64,000 nucleotides of DNA. Source: Pedobacter kyungheensis. Lineage in GTDB: Bacteria; Bacteroidota; Bacteroidia; Sphingobacteriales; Sphingobacteriaceae. The notes beneath the pieces were generated by a model. That model saw only the letters and a list, made by a program, of their open reading frames with translations. It searched no databases and was not told the origin of the DNA. Below are positions 16,146-25,580 of this stretch, one piece after another; within the stretch, counting starts at the first letter, position 1; each line of letters begins with the position of its first letter. A program made the position numbers and the translations under genes. Location of the stretch: positions 62,001-126,000 of the forward strand of contig NZ_JSYN01000027.1 in assembly GCF_000812965.1 (NCBI RefSeq). The letters run 5' to 3'.

Positions 16146-19100
16146 TTGCAACCAAATAAAACCAGAATTAACTCAAAATATTTGAAGACTTTTCGTTTTT
16201 CATTGTTATGGATATGGCTTTGCTGCATTTTTATCAATGCAACACCGGGCTATGCACAAAATGGTCAGCTTATTTTTAACCATTTAAACATTAACGATGG
16301 GTTATCTAATAATTCTGTATTATCGATCACCCAGGATACTACCGGTTATATCTGGCTGGGCACTAAATATGGTTTAAACCGCTTTGACGGAAGGAATTTC
16401 AGGATTTTTAAAAACGACCCGCAAAATGCAACATCCATCTCTTCTAACGACTTCATTAAAAGTTTAAAAATCAGGGCCGATCAAAAAATGTGGGTGGTAA
16501 ACAGCGGTGTAGACCTTTACAATCCCGTTAACGAATCGTTCGAACACATTATACCCATCGCACAGGGTATAACCAAAGTGGTAGAAGATAAACAAAAACA
16601 GGTTTGGATAGCCACAACAACAGGATTAAAATTTATAGCCGCCAACAGCAAAAAGGTAATTTCCATTCAGCTGGGCAAAGGCAATTGTGAGGTTAGCGAA
16701 ATATTTGAAGACCGGCAGCAACACATTTGGGTGGGCACATCAGAGGGTTTGTATGAGCTTTTCTTTAACCACAAAAAGCTACAGATCGTGCTTCACCGGG
16801 AGGAAGCCTTTAATGTACTTTATGGTAATCAGGTAAAAAGTATTGCAGCAGATAAACACTCCAATTTGTGGTTTGGTACCAAAAGTAATGGCGTACAGGT
16901 GCTGAATGTAAGTACAAAACAGATTACACACATCGCCAAAAATGGTCCGGGTAAACAAAACCTGGTGAACAATAACATCCGCAAAATCATTGCAGTTAAA
17001 AACGGTATGATGTGGATTGGCACACAGGATGGCCTTTCTATTGGCGATCCCGATTCATTTACTTTCCAGCATTATCAGCACGACGTTACAGATGCCAACA
17101 GTTTAAGTCAAAACTCCATCCATGAGCTCTTTCAGGATAAAGACGGTTCGGTTTGGATAGGCACTTTTTTTGGCGGTGTAAATGTGGTATATGCGGTTAA
17201 TACTCCCTTTAAAAGTTATCAGAACAACCTCTCACCCCACAGCATCAGCAGCAGTATTGTAAGTGCCATAGTTGAAGATAAGCAACACAACCTGTGGATA
17301 GGTACCGAAGCGGGCGGTTTAAACTATTTTAACAGGCTCAGCAATCAGTTTATCAGTTATAAAAATTCGCCGGCTAATCCCAACAGCCTAAGCTCAAATT
17401 TGGTTAAAGCTATTGCAACAGATCAAAACCAGAACCTGCTCATCGGAACATCAGTTGGCGGCATAAGTTACTACGACCCCAAGACCGGGAATTTTAAGGT
17501 GTACAAAAGGAACGGAACGGGCAGTAATCGCGACAATATTGCTGCAGACAATGTAAATTGCGTATTGGTAAGCCGTGAGCAGCAGTTATTGATTGGTACT
17601 GATGAGGGATTAAACCTTTTCGATCCAGTAACCAAAAATTTTAAACTGTTTACTATAGCGGGTAGCAACACTATCTTTAACAAAAAGATAACTGCGCTGT
17701 TTCAGGATCGGCAGAACAAAATCTGGGTGGGCACCCCCGCTGGCTTATATACGCTTAAACCGGATTTAAAAGTAGGTTTCGAAACATTTAAAGATCAATC
17801 TGGTCAGGCATTTAAATCCAATATCAATTGCATTCAGCAAGATAGTGAAGGTAATATCTGGCTGGGCACTTACCACAAGGGCCTGGTTTTATTGCATCAG
17901 CGCAATAGTACCTTCGAGCTGTTTAATGCTAAAAACAACCTGCCCAGCGATAACATTTTAAGCCTGGTAGAAGACGAGCAGAAAAATTTATGGATTGGTA
18001 CGGATAACGGCCTGGTAAAATACGATCGCAAAACCCGCCTGTTCAGGAGTTTTAATATGCTGGATGGCTTGCCCGATAATCAGTTTAACACGAGTTCTTT
18101 TTATAAAGCCGAAAATGGAGACTTGTTTTTTGGCACCTTTAATGGTTTGGTTACTTTCGATCCGCAGAAAATCGAAAAAAACAATACAGCTCCGAAGGTG
18201 GTATTGTCGAATTTAAAGCTTTTTAATAATCCTGTTAAAATTAATGATGATACCAAACTGCTGAGTGAAGGCATTAACCTGAGCGAAAACATTACTTTTA
18301 ACCACCTGCAGAACAATTTCACCTTAGAGTTTTCGGCGTTAAACTTTATTAAATCAAACAAAAACAAATACGCTTACAGGCTGGAAGGTTTTGAAACCAA
18401 CTGGAATTATGTTGAGGTGCCTACCGCAACTTACACCAATTTATCGGCCGGAACCTATACCTTTCAGATCAAAGCCACCAATAACGACGGGGTTTGGAGT
18501 AAGGAAATTAAATCGGTTACCATCAAAGTTTTACCTCCGGTATGGAAAACCATCTGGGCTTACTTAATCTATGCCATAGCCCTTTACTTTATCGTAGCCT
18601 ACATTATTAAATTCTTCAGGGCGAAGGCCAAACTTAAACAGGAGCTCTATCTTGAACACATTGAAGCCGAGCACCAGAAGAACAACTACCAGATGAAACT
18701 GGATTTCTTCACCAATATATCGCATGAAATACGTACCCCGCTTACGCTTATTTTAGGTCCGCTGGAGAAACTCGAAGAGCTTACAACCGACAATGCCATT
18801 GTACACCAATATGCCTTAACCATTAAAAACAATACCAGTCGTTTGTACCGCCTGGTTAACGAGCTGCTCGATTTCAGAAAAGCCGATTCTGAAAATCTAC
18901 GTTTATACTTTACTGAATCGGATCTCGTAGCTTTCTTAAACGAGGTGTTCGAAAATTTCAGGCATCTGGCAGAGTCCAAAAGCATCACTTATACTTTTAA
19001 AACAACACAAGAAACCATACCTGTTTATTTCGACAGGAACCAAATGGAGAAAGTGTTCTTCAACCTGTTATCAAATGCCTTTAAATTTACACCTGCCAAC

Positions 19101-20246
19101 GGCGAAATTAGCCTCGTAATTGAGCAAAATAGACCTGAGCAGGTATGCGTTACGGTGAACGATAATGGAAAGGGCATTGCCCTGTATAATATCGACGATA
19201 TTTTCAAAAACTTTTATCAGGAAGACCAAAGCATGGGTACAGGCATTGGTTTGGCGCTTTCTAAGAAACTGGTAGAACTGCACAAAGGAGAGGTTAAGGT
19301 TAGCAGCCGGCAAGCCACTGCAAACCAAAGTGGCTTTACTGCTTTTAAAGTATTGCTGCAACTGGGCAACAGCCATTTAACCGAAACTTTCGCCAGCGAG
19401 CCAACAGTATCAGAAGCCTACCAGCTGGAGCATGTACCAGCCTATATTACCGAAAGTCCGCTTAACCAAACCGCAGCAACGCCTAACCAAAACAAAGCTA
19501 CTGTACTGATTGTAGAAGACAACAGGGAATTGAGAGAGTTCATGAAGCAGTCGTTAGCTAATGATTACGATGTGCAGGTGAGCGAAAACGGTTTACAGGG
19601 CTGGGAAATTGCCAGTACTACCCTTCCCGATTTGATTATCAGCGATATTATGATGCCGGTAATGGATGGTTTGACCCTTTGCAAAAAACTTAAAACGGAT
19701 GTGCGTACTTCTCATATTCCGGTTATCCTACTTACGGCTAAATCGGCACAGGTGCACGAGATAGAGGGTTTACAGCATGGTGCCGATGTGTATGTAACTA
19801 AACCCTTTAGTCATAAAATTCTTCAGCTTAACATTCAAAATATGCTGGCCTTAAAAAGGGCTATGCAAAAAAAATACAGCGAACAGCTGCAATTACCGGC
19901 AATTACCCAGCAGCCAAATGCTTCTGCCGACGAAAAACTATTGTCGAAGCTACAGCTCATTATTGAAGAAAATTTAGCCAATGCCGATTTCGATATTGCG
20001 GCATTAACTTTAGAGATAGGGATGAGTAAATCGGTACTATATAAAAAATTCAGCGCCCTTACCGATCTTTCTTTAAATGAGTTTATTAAAACGCAGCGTT
20101 TAAAACATGCGGTAACACTGCTCCAGCAAGGTGAAACTTCTATTCTTGCTGTTGCCATACAAGTGGGCTTTAATGATGTGAAATATTTTAGCCGCGAGTT
20201 TAAAAAGGTTTATGGCATTACGCCCAGTCATTACATTAAAAACTAG
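16146..20246 (+). CDS. Hybrid two-component system sensor/regulator (HTCS)
   Basis: Single-protein sensor and transcription factor controlling the PUL. Order: signal peptide; about 14 Reg_prop propeller repeats (about 45-690; many IWxG motifs) in the periplasm; a Y_Y_Y domain (about 715-795); a membrane helix about 803-826; HisKA with FFTNISHEIRTP (His860); HATPase (NDNGKGI, TGIGLALSKKL); a receiver at about 1119-1235 with SDIMMP (Asp1167); and a C-terminal AraC HTH (about 1275-1366). An in-frame TAG at 16140-16142 and no nearby ATG force a TTG start, at 16146 or 16182. The latter gives a tighter signal peptide (M-K-T-F-R-F). It is divergent from GH88. Confidence 0.95.
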   Translation: MQPNKTRINSKYLKTFRFSLLWIWLCCIFINATPGYAQNGQLIFNHLNINDGLSNNSVLSITQDTTGYIWLGTKYGLNRFDGRNFRIFKNDPQNATSISSNDFIKSLKIRADQKMWVVNSGVDLYNPVNESFEHIIPIAQGITKVVEDKQKQVWIATTTGLKFIAANSKKVISIQLGKGNCEVSEIFEDRQQHIWVGTSEGLYELFFNHKKLQIVLHREEAFNVLYGNQVKSIAADKHSNLWFGTKSNGVQVLNVSTKQITHIAKNGPGKQNLVNNNIRKIIAVKNGMMWIGTQDGLSIGDPDSFTFQHYQHDVTDANSLSQNSIHELFQDKDGSVWIGTFFGGVNVVYAVNTPFKSYQNNLSPHSISSSIVSAIVEDKQHNLWIGTEAGGLNYFNRLSNQFISYKNSPANPNSLSSNLVKAIATDQNQNLLIGTSVGGISYYDPKTGNFKVYKRNGTGSNRDNIAADNVNCVLVSREQQLLIGTDEGLNLFDPVTKNFKLFTIAGSNTIFNKKITALFQDRQNKIWVGTPAGLYTLKPDLKVGFETFKDQSGQAFKSNINCIQQDSEGNIWLGTYHKGLVLLHQRNSTFELFNAKNNLPSDNILSLVEDEQKNLWIGTDNGLVKYDRKTRLFRSFNMLDGLPDNQFNTSSFYKAENGDLFFGTFNGLVTFDPQKIEKNNTAPKVVLSNLKLFNNPVKINDDTKLLSEGINLSENITFNHLQNNFTLEFSALNFIKSNKNKYAYRLEGFETNWNYVEVPTATYTNLSAGTYTFQIKATNNDGVWSKEIKSVTIKVLPPVWKTIWAYLIYAIALYFIVAYIIKFFRAKAKLKQELYLEHIEAEHQKNNYQMKLDFFTNISHEIRTPLTLILGPLEKLEELTTDNAIVHQYALTIKNNTSRLYRLVNELLDFRKADSENLRLYFTESDLVAFLNEVFENFRHLAESKSITYTFKTTQETIPVYFDRNQMEKVFFNLLSNAFKFTPANGEISLVIEQNRPEQVCVTVNDNGKGIALYNIDDIFKNFYQEDQSMGTGIGLALSKKLVELHKGEVKVSSRQATANQSGFTAFKVLLQLGNSHLTETFASEPTVSEAYQLEHVPAYITESPLNQTAATPNQNKATVLIVEDNRELREFMKQSLANDYDVQVSENGLQGWEIASTTLPDLIISDIMMPVMDGLTLCKKLKTDVRTSHIPVILLTAKSAQVHEIEGLQHGADVYVTKPFSHKILQLNIQNMLALKRAMQKKYSEQLQLPAITQQPNASADEKLLSKLQLIIEENLANADFDIAALTLEIGMSKSVLYKKFSALTDLSLNEFIKTQRLKHAVTLLQQGETSILAVAIQVGFNDVKYFSREFKKVYGITPSHYIKN

Positions 20247-20338
20247 GCAAAAGACTGAAAAAGCTCATTCGTTATGCATTTGTGATGTTATGTGCCATCA
20301 TCTGCAATAATTACCTGTTTGTTTTTTACCTTTAAAGC

Positions 20339-21151
20339 ATGAATAAGTTTTCCCTTTCCGAGATCTATGTATACCCCATTAAATCGTTGGGTGGCTTTAG
20401 CCTTAATGAAGCCGAATTAGAAGAAAAAGGCCTTAAATATGACCGGAGGTGGATGCTTGTTGATGAAAACGGTACTTTTATTACCCAACGCAAACATTTT
20501 GAACTGGCCCTTTTACAGGTAAGTATTGCTGATGGAAAACTTACCGTAACCCATAAACTAACGCCAGCGCAATACACTTCTTTTGGCTTGGATGAAGATA
20601 CGGGAATAGCGGTACCGGTAACCATCTGGAACGATACCGCAACGGGAGTAGAAGTAAACCCTGAAGTGAGCAACTGGTTTTCGGCCTACCTGAAATTTCA
20701 AGTAAAACTGGTCAAAATGCCTTTAGCTGAAAAGCGTTTCGTTGACCGGGATTATGCCACTAATGACGAAATTGTAAGCTTTGCCGATGGTTATCCCTGT
20801 CTGTTGATTGGCCAATCGGCTTTAAACGGGCTTAACGAAAAATTGCAGGAACCGGTATTGATGGATAGGTTTCGGCCCAACTTTGTCTTTACCGGTGGTG
20901 AGCCGCATGAAGAAGATCATTTTAAAACCTTTTATATCGGCGATATCCTATTCTCGGCGGTAAAGCCCTGTGCACGCTGCGTACTGATTACCATCGACCA
21001 GCAAACCGGCGAAAAAGGCCAGGAACCTTTGCGTACCCTGGCGAGCTACCGTACCGTGAACAAAAAAATTATGTTTGGTCAAAATCTTCTTCCACAGGCA
21101 TTAGGTACTATCCGTATTGGAGATGAGATTAAGGTTGTGGATTGGAAGTAA
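20339..21151 (+). CDS. MOSC-domain protein (YcbX/mARC-like)
   Basis: An N-terminal beta-barrel (SEIYVYPIKSLGGF at 7-20) and a MOSC domain with MDRFRPN (175-181) and KPCARC (209-214). The MOSC domain binds a sulfurated molybdenum cofactor, and in mARC/YcbX a Cys of this motif ligates the metal. These enzymes reduce N-hydroxylated compounds. The C-terminal 2Fe-2S domain of YcbX is absent, so an electron donor must be separate. Cytoplasmic, no signal peptide. It stands alone on the plus strand between HTCS and a convergent GH95-like gene. No Moco synthesis gene is nearby. Confidence 0.85.
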   Translation: MNKFSLSEIYVYPIKSLGGFSLNEAELEEKGLKYDRRWMLVDENGTFITQRKHFELALLQVSIADGKLTVTHKLTPAQYTSFGLDEDTGIAVPVTIWNDTATGVEVNPEVSNWFSAYLKFQVKLVKMPLAEKRFVDRDYATNDEIVSFADGYPCLLIGQSALNGLNEKLQEPVLMDRFRPNFVFTGGEPHEEDHFKTFYIGDILFSAVKPCARCVLITIDQQTGEKGQEPLRTLASYRTVNKKIMFGQNLLPQALGTIRIGDEIKVVDWK

Positions 21152-21221
21152 GGTTTGGTAGTGGTTCGTGAGGACACGAACCACTAGGATTATACATATA
21201 CAAGCTTGGCCAAAGCATTAA

Positions 21222-21247
21222 GATTCCCAGTCAAGCTGGGAATGACG
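21222..21247. repeat. Solo hairpin of the GIY-YIG-associated repeat, possible bidirectional terminator
   Basis: Inverted copy of the left hairpin: ATTCCCAG, a five-base loop, CTGGGAAT, then GACG. It lies between the convergent MOSC and GH95-like genes, 13 bp after the latter's stop codon, where it may terminate transcription. Confidence 0.7.
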
Positions 21248-21260
21248 ATTATCTAAAATT

Positions 21261-23519
21261 TTATTCATAACCATTCTCAAAAGTCACAGTCTGCTTTGGT
21301 TTCAGTTTTATTTCTGCAATACCATCATCCCCCATTTTTACGCTACCCGCAGGTACATCTTTGGCCACATAGGTTTTAAAAGGGAGCTTAACACGCAGCA
21401 AACCACCTTTTTCGGCATAGATTTTTACTTTTGCGGGCACACCATTTTCTTTGTTGGCGCTTACCAAAAAGGCTCCTTCTGTTCGTAAATCTTTAAAAGA
21501 AACATTGGCCCAGCTTTGTGGTACAGCCGGAAAAACCTGAATATAATTGTTTCTGCTTTGCACCAACAGTTCCTGCACGCCTTGTGCAAAAGCAAAGTTG
21601 CCTTCGAGCGTAAACGGACGGTAAGTGAAACCTGAATATTGTCCACCTTTTTGATCGCCATTTAAGTGGAAACTGTTTGCCGAGCAGAAATTACTGGCAA
21701 AAATTTCGAGTTGTTTTACAGCTTTATCAGCCTGGTAAGCCCTGGCGTATAACGAAGCCATCCAGCTAAAAGAATAGCCGCACCAGGCTCTCGTACCCAT
21801 TTCTTCTATTCGCTTTAGTGAGTTATCGATTACTGTTTTATCTTGTTCTTTGTTGGCATCGAGCAAATCGAGCGGATAAATGGCCATGTATTGCGACATG
21901 TGCCTGTGCGAGCTGGTTAAATTGGCACCAGGTGCAATGGTAAAGCCGGTTTCGTTTACTTCATATTCGGGCAACTGACTCAAAATAGTTAACCAGTGTT
22001 TGCGCTCTTCTGCTTTACCATTGGCCAGGCTCACTTCGGCAGCTGCCTTAAAGAGAAACTTGGTTAGCGATAAATCAAAATTAGTCCACTCTAAAAACCA
22101 GGCTTTAATGCTGTTATCGTTATACTCAGGACTAGAGCTTAAGGGCAGTTTACGCACACCATCTTTTAAACGGGTAATGTTTTCCAGATAAGTTGCAACA
22201 TCATGAATATATGGATAGGCCCTTGTTTTCAGAAAAGTATCATCCATACTGTATTTCCACTGCCAGTAAAAGTGCTGCGCAGCCCAGGCGCCAACGGTTG
22301 GCGAAAGCGAATATTGGATCCAGCCCCCCATAGGATCGCCATTTAGGGTTACAACCCCAGGCACATTCAGGCCTTCTACGCCAAAATACTGTTTGGTATA
22401 ACTCAGGTTACGGTCTCTGATTTTCCAAAGCCAATCGGTAAAGGTAGCCCCTTCAGCCAAACGGTTACCGGTATAGGTTGGCCAATAACTTAGCTGAGTA
22501 TTCAGGTCGTTATGAAAATCGCCTTTCCAGGGTGGTAAACTTCCGTTGTCAGCTGTCCAAACAGCTTGTAAAGTAATGGCTGGCGCACCTTTTCTGGATA
22601 CACTGCCCAGTTTGTACATTTCGAGGTAATATTGCTTCTGAATTGAGGCATCGGGCACCGAAATACTCGATTTGCTCCAGAAATTTTTCCACCAGGCAGT
22701 ATGTTCAATCCAGCCGGTAGGTTCTTTAGCTGTTGTAGAAATCGCAGGTAAACTCGCTGCTTTATCGCTGGTAATGGTCCACGAACCGATCATTTGGTTC
22801 TTACCAATTTTTTGCCATTGCACCAGCACTTCGAAATAATGCCCTTCGTAAGTTGGCTGATGGTAACGTACGCTATTCGGGGTATTTACCACCGTACCTT
22901 TGCCATAACCCAGTTTTTGCAAACCTACGCCAGCATGGCTGTTATCACCTTTTTCGGTTTGGTTGTTGCTGTAATTGTGCACAATTAAGGATGGCAAAAG
23001 ATCTGCCGCTTTTAAATCGCTGAAACTGAAATAACCACGCTGCTCAGTAGCATGAATGTAGCAGTTAAAAACGGTTCCATTCTCGAATTTAACGGTATTT
23101 AAAGCAGTTTCGATATCGAGATCATTAGCAACCACCTTACCCAGTTTGGCCATATCAAATTCAAGGGCTGCAGCAGGAAGTTTGGTTGGAAAAGGACTCC
23201 GGTCGTAAGGTTCATCGCCCAGTTTTTGCACTGCGCCGTAATTATTTTTATGCACCTGCTCTTCAACCCACTTGAAGTTGAATTTCGAAATATCCATGGC
23301 TTTACGCTCATCCCATAAATCGGCACGGTCTAAAGACAGACGAAGTTTATTGTTTTTCTCCCATATTAATGCACCCAGCATCCCATTCCCCAATGGCATG
23401 GCTTCATCCCACTTATCGGCTAGTTTAGGAAAGGAAAGGTTGTAAGGTTTTAACTTTTGTGCGTAACCTGCAAAAGAAAAGCAGAGCAGCAGTAAGAGGA
23501 TCGTAATTTTGGTCTTCAT
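21261..23519 (-). CDS. GH95-like glycoside hydrolase (alpha-L-fucosidase/galactosidase type), exported
   Basis: Signal peptide 1-20 (AGYAQ). The N-terminal beta-sandwich opens with PKLADKWDEAMPLGNGMLGA, and the helical-barrel catalytic part contains DFHNDLNTQLSYWP and SSSPEY, the region of the GH95 general acid Glu. In the characterised GH95 fucosidase AfcA the HxNxN motif supplies two Asn; by my alignment the first is Asp here, so specificity or mechanism may differ. At 752 aa it is normal for GH95. It lies 1 kb from the HTCS on the opposite strand and lacks the 42-bp element. A CAAACGTTTG palindrome is upstream. Confidence 0.8.
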   Translation of the reverse strand: MKTKITILLLLLCFSFAGYAQKLKPYNLSFPKLADKWDEAMPLGNGMLGALIWEKNNKLRLSLDRADLWDERKAMDISKFNFKWVEEQVHKNNYGAVQKLGDEPYDRSPFPTKLPAAALEFDMAKLGKVVANDLDIETALNTVKFENGTVFNCYIHATEQRGYFSFSDLKAADLLPSLIVHNYSNNQTEKGDNSHAGVGLQKLGYGKGTVVNTPNSVRYHQPTYEGHYFEVLVQWQKIGKNQMIGSWTITSDKAASLPAISTTAKEPTGWIEHTAWWKNFWSKSSISVPDASIQKQYYLEMYKLGSVSRKGAPAITLQAVWTADNGSLPPWKGDFHNDLNTQLSYWPTYTGNRLAEGATFTDWLWKIRDRNLSYTKQYFGVEGLNVPGVVTLNGDPMGGWIQYSLSPTVGAWAAQHFYWQWKYSMDDTFLKTRAYPYIHDVATYLENITRLKDGVRKLPLSSSPEYNDNSIKAWFLEWTNFDLSLTKFLFKAAAEVSLANGKAEERKHWLTILSQLPEYEVNETGFTIAPGANLTSSHRHMSQYMAIYPLDLLDANKEQDKTVIDNSLKRIEEMGTRAWCGYSFSWMASLYARAYQADKAVKQLEIFASNFCSANSFHLNGDQKGGQYSGFTYRPFTLEGNFAFAQGVQELLVQSRNNYIQVFPAVPQSWANVSFKDLRTEGAFLVSANKENGVPAKVKIYAEKGGLLRVKLPFKTYVAKDVPAGSVKMGDDGIAEIKLKPKQTVTFENGYE

Positions 23520-23612
23520 TTGGTTCTTTTAGAATTGATTAGCATTTGTGTTTAATGTATCAATCCCTAAAATACCGATATTTAATTACAATAAAATCGC
23601 CTAAAAATTACG

Positions 23613-23622
23613 CAAACGTTTG
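23613..23622. promoter_or_regulatory. Palindrome CAAACGTTTG, possible LacI-type operator
   Basis: Perfect 10-bp palindrome in a GCAAACGTTTGAC context, 93 bp upstream of the GH95-like ATG. The AAACGTTT core resembles LacI-family sites. A related AAACGTTT occurs at 43017-43024. No LacI gene is in the window. Confidence 0.3.
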
Positions 23623-23658
23623 ACAGCTAATATAAAATTGCTTTTTGCGAATAAAAGA

Positions 23659-24681
23659 TTAATGTATGATTTTAAAAACAAGCTCTTTCAGCAATTCGCC
23701 ATCATCAACATTGCCGGTGCTGTCTAATCCTTTGCTTTTTAAATCGTACTCGCGCAGTAAACTGATTACCTGAAAAACTTTACCCGTATTGTAATTTCTG
23801 GCGGCTACCTCGTAATCTTTAATAAAAAATGGTGGTACGCCCAGCGCTGACGCCGCATCGGCCTTATTGGGCACATAATGGTATTTCAATAGCTTGGTAA
23901 AATAGCCGCCTAAATTGGCCAGCACCATTACTGTAGGGTTTGCTTTGGGGTTGCTGGCGAAATAATTGATGATTTTATTGCATTTCAACACATCGCGCAT
24001 AGATAGTGCTTTCTGCAGTTCAAAAACATTATACTCTTTACTGATGCCAATATTTTTTTGTACCAGATCGGTATTGATGGTTTGATCTTTAGGCACATTG
24101 AGCATCAGTTTTTCGATCTCGTTGGCGATTTTAGATAAATCAGTGCCCAGATACTCGGCCATTAAGGCTGAAGCCTGTTGATCGATCTTATACCCTTTTT
24201 CTTTGATAAACTCTTCAATCCAGGGCACCAGTTTGTAATCGCGCACCGGGTCTGACTGGAAAATTAACCCGCTTTTGCTAATTGCTTTGTAAACCTTTTT
24301 ACGCTTATCGAAATTGGCATATTTATAGGCGAGGACCAAAATGGTACTGGGCAAAGGTTTTTCGAAATAATTAAGTACAAATTCGCCCTCTTTGCTGCCA
24401 CCATCTTCTTTGCCCCATTTTAAATCCTGAGCCTCCTTTACAATAACAACCTGGTAGTCTGACATCATAGGATACCGCTTTGCAGCCCCCAGGACCGTTG
24501 CCATATCGGTATCCTTACCATACAGTACGGTTTGGTTAAATCCCTTTTCAGCATCATTTAACAGCTTATCTTCGATATAATCGGTTACCTGATCGATATA
24601 GTATGATTCTTCGCCGTGCAGTAAATACACAGGTTTGAATTTTCGGGCTTTAATATCTTTGATAATTTCGGCAGCAGTCAT
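23659..24681 (-). CDS. holA: DNA polymerase III subunit delta
   Basis: Clamp-loader subunit that opens the sliding clamp. The N-terminal AAA-like domain shows PVYLLHGEESYYIDQ (18-32) and YQVVIVKEAQDL (about 76-87). The family has no functional P-loop, consistent with the sequence. The C-terminal collar is helical (KLLKYHYV region). Length 340 aa is typical. It is divergent from the SUMF1-like gene, 106 bp away, and upstream of the GH95-like gene on the same strand, with 139 bp between. Confidence 0.93.
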   Translation of the reverse strand: MTAAEIIKDIKARKFKPVYLLHGEESYYIDQVTDYIEDKLLNDAEKGFNQTVLYGKDTDMATVLGAAKRYPMMSDYQVVIVKEAQDLKWGKEDGGSKEGEFVLNYFEKPLPSTILVLAYKYANFDKRKKVYKAISKSGLIFQSDPVRDYKLVPWIEEFIKEKGYKIDQQASALMAEYLGTDLSKIANEIEKLMLNVPKDQTINTDLVQKNIGISKEYNVFELQKALSMRDVLKCNKIINYFASNPKANPTVMVLANLGGYFTKLLKYHYVPNKADAASALGVPPFFIKDYEVAARNYNTGKVFQVISLLREYDLKSKGLDSTGNVDDGELLKELVFKIIH

Positions 24682-24729
24682 GACCGGTAAAATTACGATT
24701 TAGGTTGAACGATTAAAGAAATTAACTGA

Positions 24730-24757
24730 TTTGTTTATGCACATAATATTAACTTTG
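24730..24757 (+). promoter_or_regulatory. Promoter of the SUMF1-like gene
   Basis: -33 TTTG at 24730-24733, a 16-bp spacer, and -7 TAACTTTG at 24750-24757, ending 30 bp before the ATG. It fits the Bacteroidota consensus. Confidence 0.5.
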
Positions 24758-24787
24758 GGCTTTATAAATTGATGAGGCACAAAAACA

Positions 24788-25471
24788 ATGGTTTACGACA
24801 TTAACCTTGCAGCTATTGAAATGGTAGAAATACCTGCGGGAACAATAGTGTTGCGCGATGATAGGATTAAGCAAAGCTGGACGGTTGAAATAAAACCTTT
24901 TTATTTAGCGAAATACAGTATTACACAAGCACTTTATTTTGAGATAACAGGTAAGCGGCCCAGTACATTTGCAGGAGACGAGCACCCTGTAGAAACCGTA
25001 ACCTGGCGTGATGCCGTGGCCTTTTGTAACGCCTTATCCGATAGAAATGACCTAAACCCTTGTTATGTTTTTGATAAGGAAGCTGATGAGGTAATATTTA
25101 ATCCTTTGGCCAACGGTTTTAGGCTGCCCACAGAGGCCGAGTGGGAATATGCCTGTAAAGCAGGTAGCACTGGCATCAGGTATGGTGAGCTTGACGAGAT
25201 TGCCTGGTACAAAAAAAATGCTGAAAAAACCACCAGGCAGGTAGGCCTCAAAGCGCCCAATGCCTGGGGCTTGTATGATATGCTGGGTAATGTTTGGGAA
25301 TGGTGTACCGACATTTATGACGAAACCGTGTACGGCTCCTACCGCATCATCCGTGGTGGTGGCTGGAGCGACGAGGAAAGAGGCTGTATGGCCACTAACC
25401 GCAGGCGCAGTCACCCTAAATCATTTAAAATAGAAGATCTGGGTTTCAGGCTGGCGAGGAATATTTTTTAG
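24788..25471 (+). CDS. SUMF1/FGE-fold protein, probably not a formylglycine-generating enzyme
   Basis: One formylglycine-generating-enzyme-like domain fills the 227 residues: PAGTI and KPFYLAKYSITQALY at the start, FRLPTEAEWEYACKAG (111-126), GNVWEWCTD (167-175) and RGGGW (189-193). True aerobic FGE uses two Cys in a RGGSY-x-C-x4-C arrangement. Here the first position is Asp195 and only Cys200 remains, so copper binding and Cys oxidation are unlikely. There is no signal peptide. Other SUMF1-fold members are sugar- or nucleotide-binding or sulfoxide synthases. Linking it to the PUL sulfatase is tempting but not supported by these residues. Confidence 0.8.
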   Translation: MVYDINLAAIEMVEIPAGTIVLRDDRIKQSWTVEIKPFYLAKYSITQALYFEITGKRPSTFAGDEHPVETVTWRDAVAFCNALSDRNDLNPCYVFDKEADEVIFNPLANGFRLPTEAEWEYACKAGSTGIRYGELDEIAWYKKNAEKTTRQVGLKAPNAWGLYDMLGNVWEWCTDIYDETVYGSYRIIRGGGWSDEERGCMATNRRRSHPKSFKIEDLGFRLARNIF

Positions 25472-25496
25472 AAATTGTTTAAGTGGTTAATTGTTT

Positions 25497-25580
25497 AAAC
25501 TGGTTAACTGAAAACCCCAAACTGATAACTGTAAATTGAATACTGCCAACTGAAAACTGTAAACTGCCAATTGAAAACTG
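25497..25580. repeat. AACTG-rich tract running into the next gene
   Basis: Irregular repeats of AACTG, AAAACTG and CAACTG words. The tract continues into the first codons of the HsdR-N gene, so its TTG start and residues 2-4 are built from repeat words. Confidence 0.7.

Noticed and set aside
24788..25471. Canonical sulfatase maturase (FGE)
   Set aside because: One of the two required cysteines is absent (Asp195) and it is 17 kb from the sulfatase.
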